A stretch of DNA of 10,693 nucleotides from Alkanindiges sp. (GTDB taxonomy: Bacteria; Pseudomonadota; Gammaproteobacteria; Pseudomonadales; Moraxellaceae): assembly GCA_030152125.1 (NCBI GenBank), contig JASLIR010000456.1, forward strand, positions 1 to 10,693. The letters run 5' to 3'. A program made the position numbers and the translations under genes. Positions 8,560 to 10,693 of the stretch are shown here, in pieces. A model generated the notes under the pieces. The model saw only the letters and a program-made list of their open reading frames with translations, did not search any database and was not told the DNA's origin. Each line of letters starts with the position of its first letter. Within the stretch, counting starts at the first letter, position 1.

Positions 8560-10101
8560 TTAAGCCACTCCGTCATTCACCACCTGTTTTAGCACCTGCA
8601 GCATGTCGGTTGCCTGTATGCCGCGCTGGCCACTACAGGCCAGAAAATCCCCTGCCTGCGCATGCAAAGCCACCACCTGATGCATGGCTATATCCACAAA
8701 CTGTGCCAGCAAACCACCCAGCATACCAGCCAGAATATCACCCATACCCGCCGTCCCCATACCGGCGTTACCCAGTGCACAAATACTCAGTTGGTCATCA
8801 TCCATACCTAAAGAGCCAGCACCTTTTAACAACACATGGCTGGCATAGCGCTGCCGCAACGCCTGTACCGCAGTAATGCGGTCCTGCTCCACCTCTGCAG
8901 TACTGAGCCTCAGCAAACGTGCGGCCTCGCCGGAATGCGGGGTGATATACCAGTGTGGCTGTAGTACAGGAATATCCATTTCCGCCAGAAAATACAGCCC
9001 GTCCGCATCCACCACCACACGGGGCACAGCCTGCTGATCCAGTAGCAGCGGCAAAAATGCCTGCCATACCGCCCTGCCCCAGTCATGCCGCCCCAGCCCC
9101 ATACCAATCACCACAACATCCTTGCCAGCGCAAGCCTGCCCGGCAAACTCAGGTGTGATGTCATCAATACTATCCGGCAAAGCCAAGGTCATCACATTCG
9201 GGCTGCGGCTTAAGGCCGCTGCATGATGGCGCGGATGAGTGAGCAGGGTCACCTTGCCCGCGCCCACGCTTAAAGCCGCCTCTGCCGCCATGATGGCTGC
9301 CCCACCCATGTCGGCATCACCGCCAACCACCAGCACATGGCCATGGGTACCCTTGTGCCCGGTTGCACTGCGTTTTGGCAGTACAGGGGCTGTTTGATCC
9401 AGATAGGCCAAAGGTTTTAACGCCGTATCCTGAGGAATCAACTCAAGACAGATTACCTTGCCGGCATAAGCCGCCCCTTGCCCGGTAAACAAACCTGCCT
9501 TATAGCCCAGTACGGTCAGGGTTAAATCGGCCTGTACCGCCACCCCCAGCACCGCTCCCGTATCCGCCGCCAGCCCACTGGGAATATCCAGTGCAATTTT
9601 ATAACTGGGCCGCTGGTTAAACTGATGGATGATATCCGCATAAAGCCCGTCAATACGACGGTTTAAGCCAATACCAAATAATGCATCTACATCCACATGG
9701 CTTGGTGGAAGCTGCGCCAGTTGGCCACATCCAGACTGACTATATATAGGCACTTGATGTTGTTCGGCATAGTCACAAGCCTGCTGTGCCACCGGGTTAG
9801 TGGGTGCTGCCACCTGAAACAGCCATGTTTGCCAGCCCATCTGCTGCAAATAGGCCGCCAGCAGATAGCCATCGCCACCATTATTGCCGGCACCACACCA
9901 CACGCCAATCACTGGCTTGATAAAAGCCTGCCACTGCCCGGCCAGTTGCCGACCAGAAGCCTGTTGTTGCAATAACTGATGAACGGATAAAGCCATTTGC
10001 CATGCGGCCTGCTGCATCAGGCCATAGCTGCTGTTGCCTGCCGCAAACCAGCGCTGCTCCCAGGCCTGAATATCCTTCGCACGGTAAACCGCTGGACGCA
10101 T
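8560..10101 (-). CDS. nnr: Bifunctional NAD(P)HX epimerase / ADP-dependent NAD(P)HX dehydratase
   Basis: Repairs hydrated, inactive NAD(P)H: the N-terminal domain interconverts R- and S-NAD(P)HX and the C-terminal kinase-fold domain dehydrates S-NAD(P)HX using ADP. The product is 513 residues, the usual length for the fused bacterial protein. The epimerase (YjeF_N) domain at about 10-220 has GNSSYGLMQQAAW, GAGNNGGDGYLLAAYL (70-85), VDALFGIGL and ALDIPSGLAADTG. The dehydratase domain from about 245 has GTHGHVLVVGGDADMGGAAI (251-270), VDADGL (364-369), TPHSGEAARLL (387-397), VLLKGAGS and GNAGMGTAGMGDILAG (444-459), with probable catalytic D455. TPHSGE usually reads TPHPGE. The start at 10101 has GAGGGTG five bases upstream. 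It is divergent from queG; nnr and queG are common neighbours in gammaproteobacteria. It reads toward sucA but is probably a separate unit, 617 bp away. Confidence 0.95.
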   Translation of the reverse strand: MRPAVYRAKDIQAWEQRWFAAGNSSYGLMQQAAWQMALSVHQLLQQQASGRQLAGQWQAFIKPVIGVWCGAGNNGGDGYLLAAYLQQMGWQTWLFQVAAPTNPVAQQACDYAEQHQVPIYSQSGCGQLAQLPPSHVDVDALFGIGLNRRIDGLYADIIHQFNQRPSYKIALDIPSGLAADTGAVLGVAVQADLTLTVLGYKAGLFTGQGAAYAGKVICLELIPQDTALKPLAYLDQTAPVLPKRSATGHKGTHGHVLVVGGDADMGGAAIMAAEAALSVGAGKVTLLTHPRHHAAALSRSPNVMTLALPDSIDDITPEFAGQACAGKDVVVIGMGLGRHDWGRAVWQAFLPLLLDQQAVPRVVVDADGLYFLAEMDIPVLQPHWYITPHSGEAARLLRLSTAEVEQDRITAVQALRQRYASHVLLKGAGSLGMDDDQLSICALGNAGMGTAGMGDILAGMLGGLLAQFVDIAMHQVVALHAQAGDFLACSGQRGIQATDMLQVLKQVVNDGVA

Positions 10102-10249
10102 CCCGCCACCCTCTTTATCATCTCAACACGACCTTATCAGCAAACCCCTGCTAAATCAGCTAAAATAGCGCATGAATTGCCAAATCCGACCTTATTTCCC
10201 ATGTTAGCCATGCCACGCGTTTATTGCCAATGCCATGCCGGAAAGCAGC
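10102..10249. promoter_or_regulatory. Divergent nnr-queG intergenic region
   Basis: 148 bp between the two divergent starts. The nnr Shine-Dalgarno GAGGGTG is at 10107-10113 (minus). TAAAAT at 10161-10166 is a fair plus-strand -10 for queG, but the only TTG-like -35 (TTATCA, 10134-10139) is 21 bases away, so the promoter is tentative. CGACCTTAT occurs twice (10129-10137 and 10187-10195), and GCTAAA twice around 10150-10164. The right part forms the queG start-codon hairpins. Confidence 0.4.
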
Positions 10250-10257
10250 ATGGCTAA
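10204..10257 (+). promoter_or_regulatory. Alternative hairpins over the queG start codon
   Basis: GCATGGCTAA (10248-10257) contains the queG ATG (10250-10252). It pairs perfectly over 10 bp with TTAGCCATGC (10204-10213). Its first seven bases pair equally well with a nearer copy, GCCATGC (10232-10238), leaving a nine-base loop that holds the GGAAAG ribosome site. The two hairpins exclude each other, and either one places the start codon in a stem. If a transcript begins near 10173, as the TAAAAT box suggests, all arms lie in the queG leader. Regulation is inference. Confidence 0.4.
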
Positions 10258-10693
10258 AACAGTACAGCCAGCCAGGCAGATTGTCCTGCTGGATGAACAG
10301 CTGCGGCACGATCCAGCAGCCCTGACCCGCTGGATTAAACAGCAGGCAGCCGAACTGGGCTTTTCCGGCTGCGGTATTGCCCGGCCGGATAACCACGACC
10401 AGATAAAACATCTGGAGCAGTATCTGGCCGATGGCTTTCATGCCGACATGGATTATCTGGCCGCCAACCTGAATAAACGCGCCGACCCCAGCCTGCTAAT
10501 CCCTAACACCAAAAGCATTATTTCCGTGCGCATGGATTATCTGGTTAGCCCGCCACCGCACCGCCACATACCGGAGCAACCGAATCAGGCCATTATTGCC
10601 CGCTATGCCTATGGGCGTGATTATCACAAGGTATTGCGCAGCCGCTTAAAGCAGCTAGCACAGCGTATCCAGCACAAGATTGGTGATTTTGAA
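10250..10693 (+). CDS. queG: Epoxyqueuosine reductase, N-terminal part (3' end outside window)
   Basis: QueG reduces epoxyqueuosine to queuosine in the wobble position of GUN-anticodon tRNAs (Tyr, His, Asp, Asn), the last step of queuosine synthesis. It uses cobalamin and two [4Fe-4S] clusters. The window contains 148 codons, open to the edge; the family is about 350-380 long. Recognisable segments are LTRWIKQQAAELGFSGCGIA (25-44), FHADMDYL (63-70), the region KRADPSLLIPNTKSIISVRMDY, and RYAYGRDYHKVLRSRL (118-133), the family's hallmark. The cobalamin-site end and the ferredoxin-like cysteine motifs lie beyond the window. ATG 10250 has GGAAAG (10240-10245) upstream; an in-frame ATG at 10235 has no ribosome site. 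The residues before about 25 are poorly conserved in the family, so the start is not certain. Confidence 0.92.
   Translation, partial: MAKTVQPARQIVLLDEQLRHDPAALTRWIKQQAAELGFSGCGIARPDNHDQIKHLEQYLADGFHADMDYLAANLNKRADPSLLIPNTKSIISVRMDYLVSPPPHRHIPEQPNQAIIARYAYGRDYHKVLRSRLKQLAQRIQHKIGDFE

Overview
The window holds ordinary central metabolism from a gammaproteobacterium and is gene-dense with moderate GC. The order sucA-sucB-lpd-sucC-sucD, the Lpd C-terminus IQRKRK, and a three-residue enlarged loop in SucD (ETNGNG before [10 protein letters not shown]) resemble what I recall of Moraxellaceae (Acinetobacter and relatives). That placement is inference from remembered sequences, not a search.

Layout. 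Positions 1-7942, all on the minus strand and read right to left, carry the lower TCA-cycle operon: sucA (E1 of 2-oxoglutarate dehydrogenase), sucB (E2), lpd (E3), sucC and sucD (succinyl-CoA synthetase beta and alpha; sucD runs off the left edge). Together these convert 2-oxoglutarate to succinyl-CoA and then succinate, yielding NADH and a nucleoside triphosphate. sucA-sucB and sucC-sucD are almost fused (2 and 11 bp apart, each with a good Shine-Dalgarno). lpd instead sits between two long non-coding spacers (238 and 206 bp) that hold inverted repeats. From 7943 to 8559 is a 617-bp AT-rich non-coding region with several palindromes, presumably the control region and leader of the suc operon. 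A small hairpin followed by seven T residues lies just before the sucA start.

The right end carries nnr (minus, 8560-10101), a two-domain NAD(P)HX repair enzyme, and, divergently, the first 148 codons of queG (plus, 10250 to the edge), the epoxyqueuosine reductase of tRNA queuosine synthesis. They share a 148-bp divergent intergenic region. Two alternative hairpins there could each bury the queG start codon.

I found no tRNA, rRNA, CRISPR array, insertion sequence, phage gene or defence system. The observations worth a second look are all non-coding: the spacers around lpd, the suc upstream region and leader, and the queG initiation region. Many long plus-strand open frames lie opposite the suc genes; I regard them as antisense shadows.
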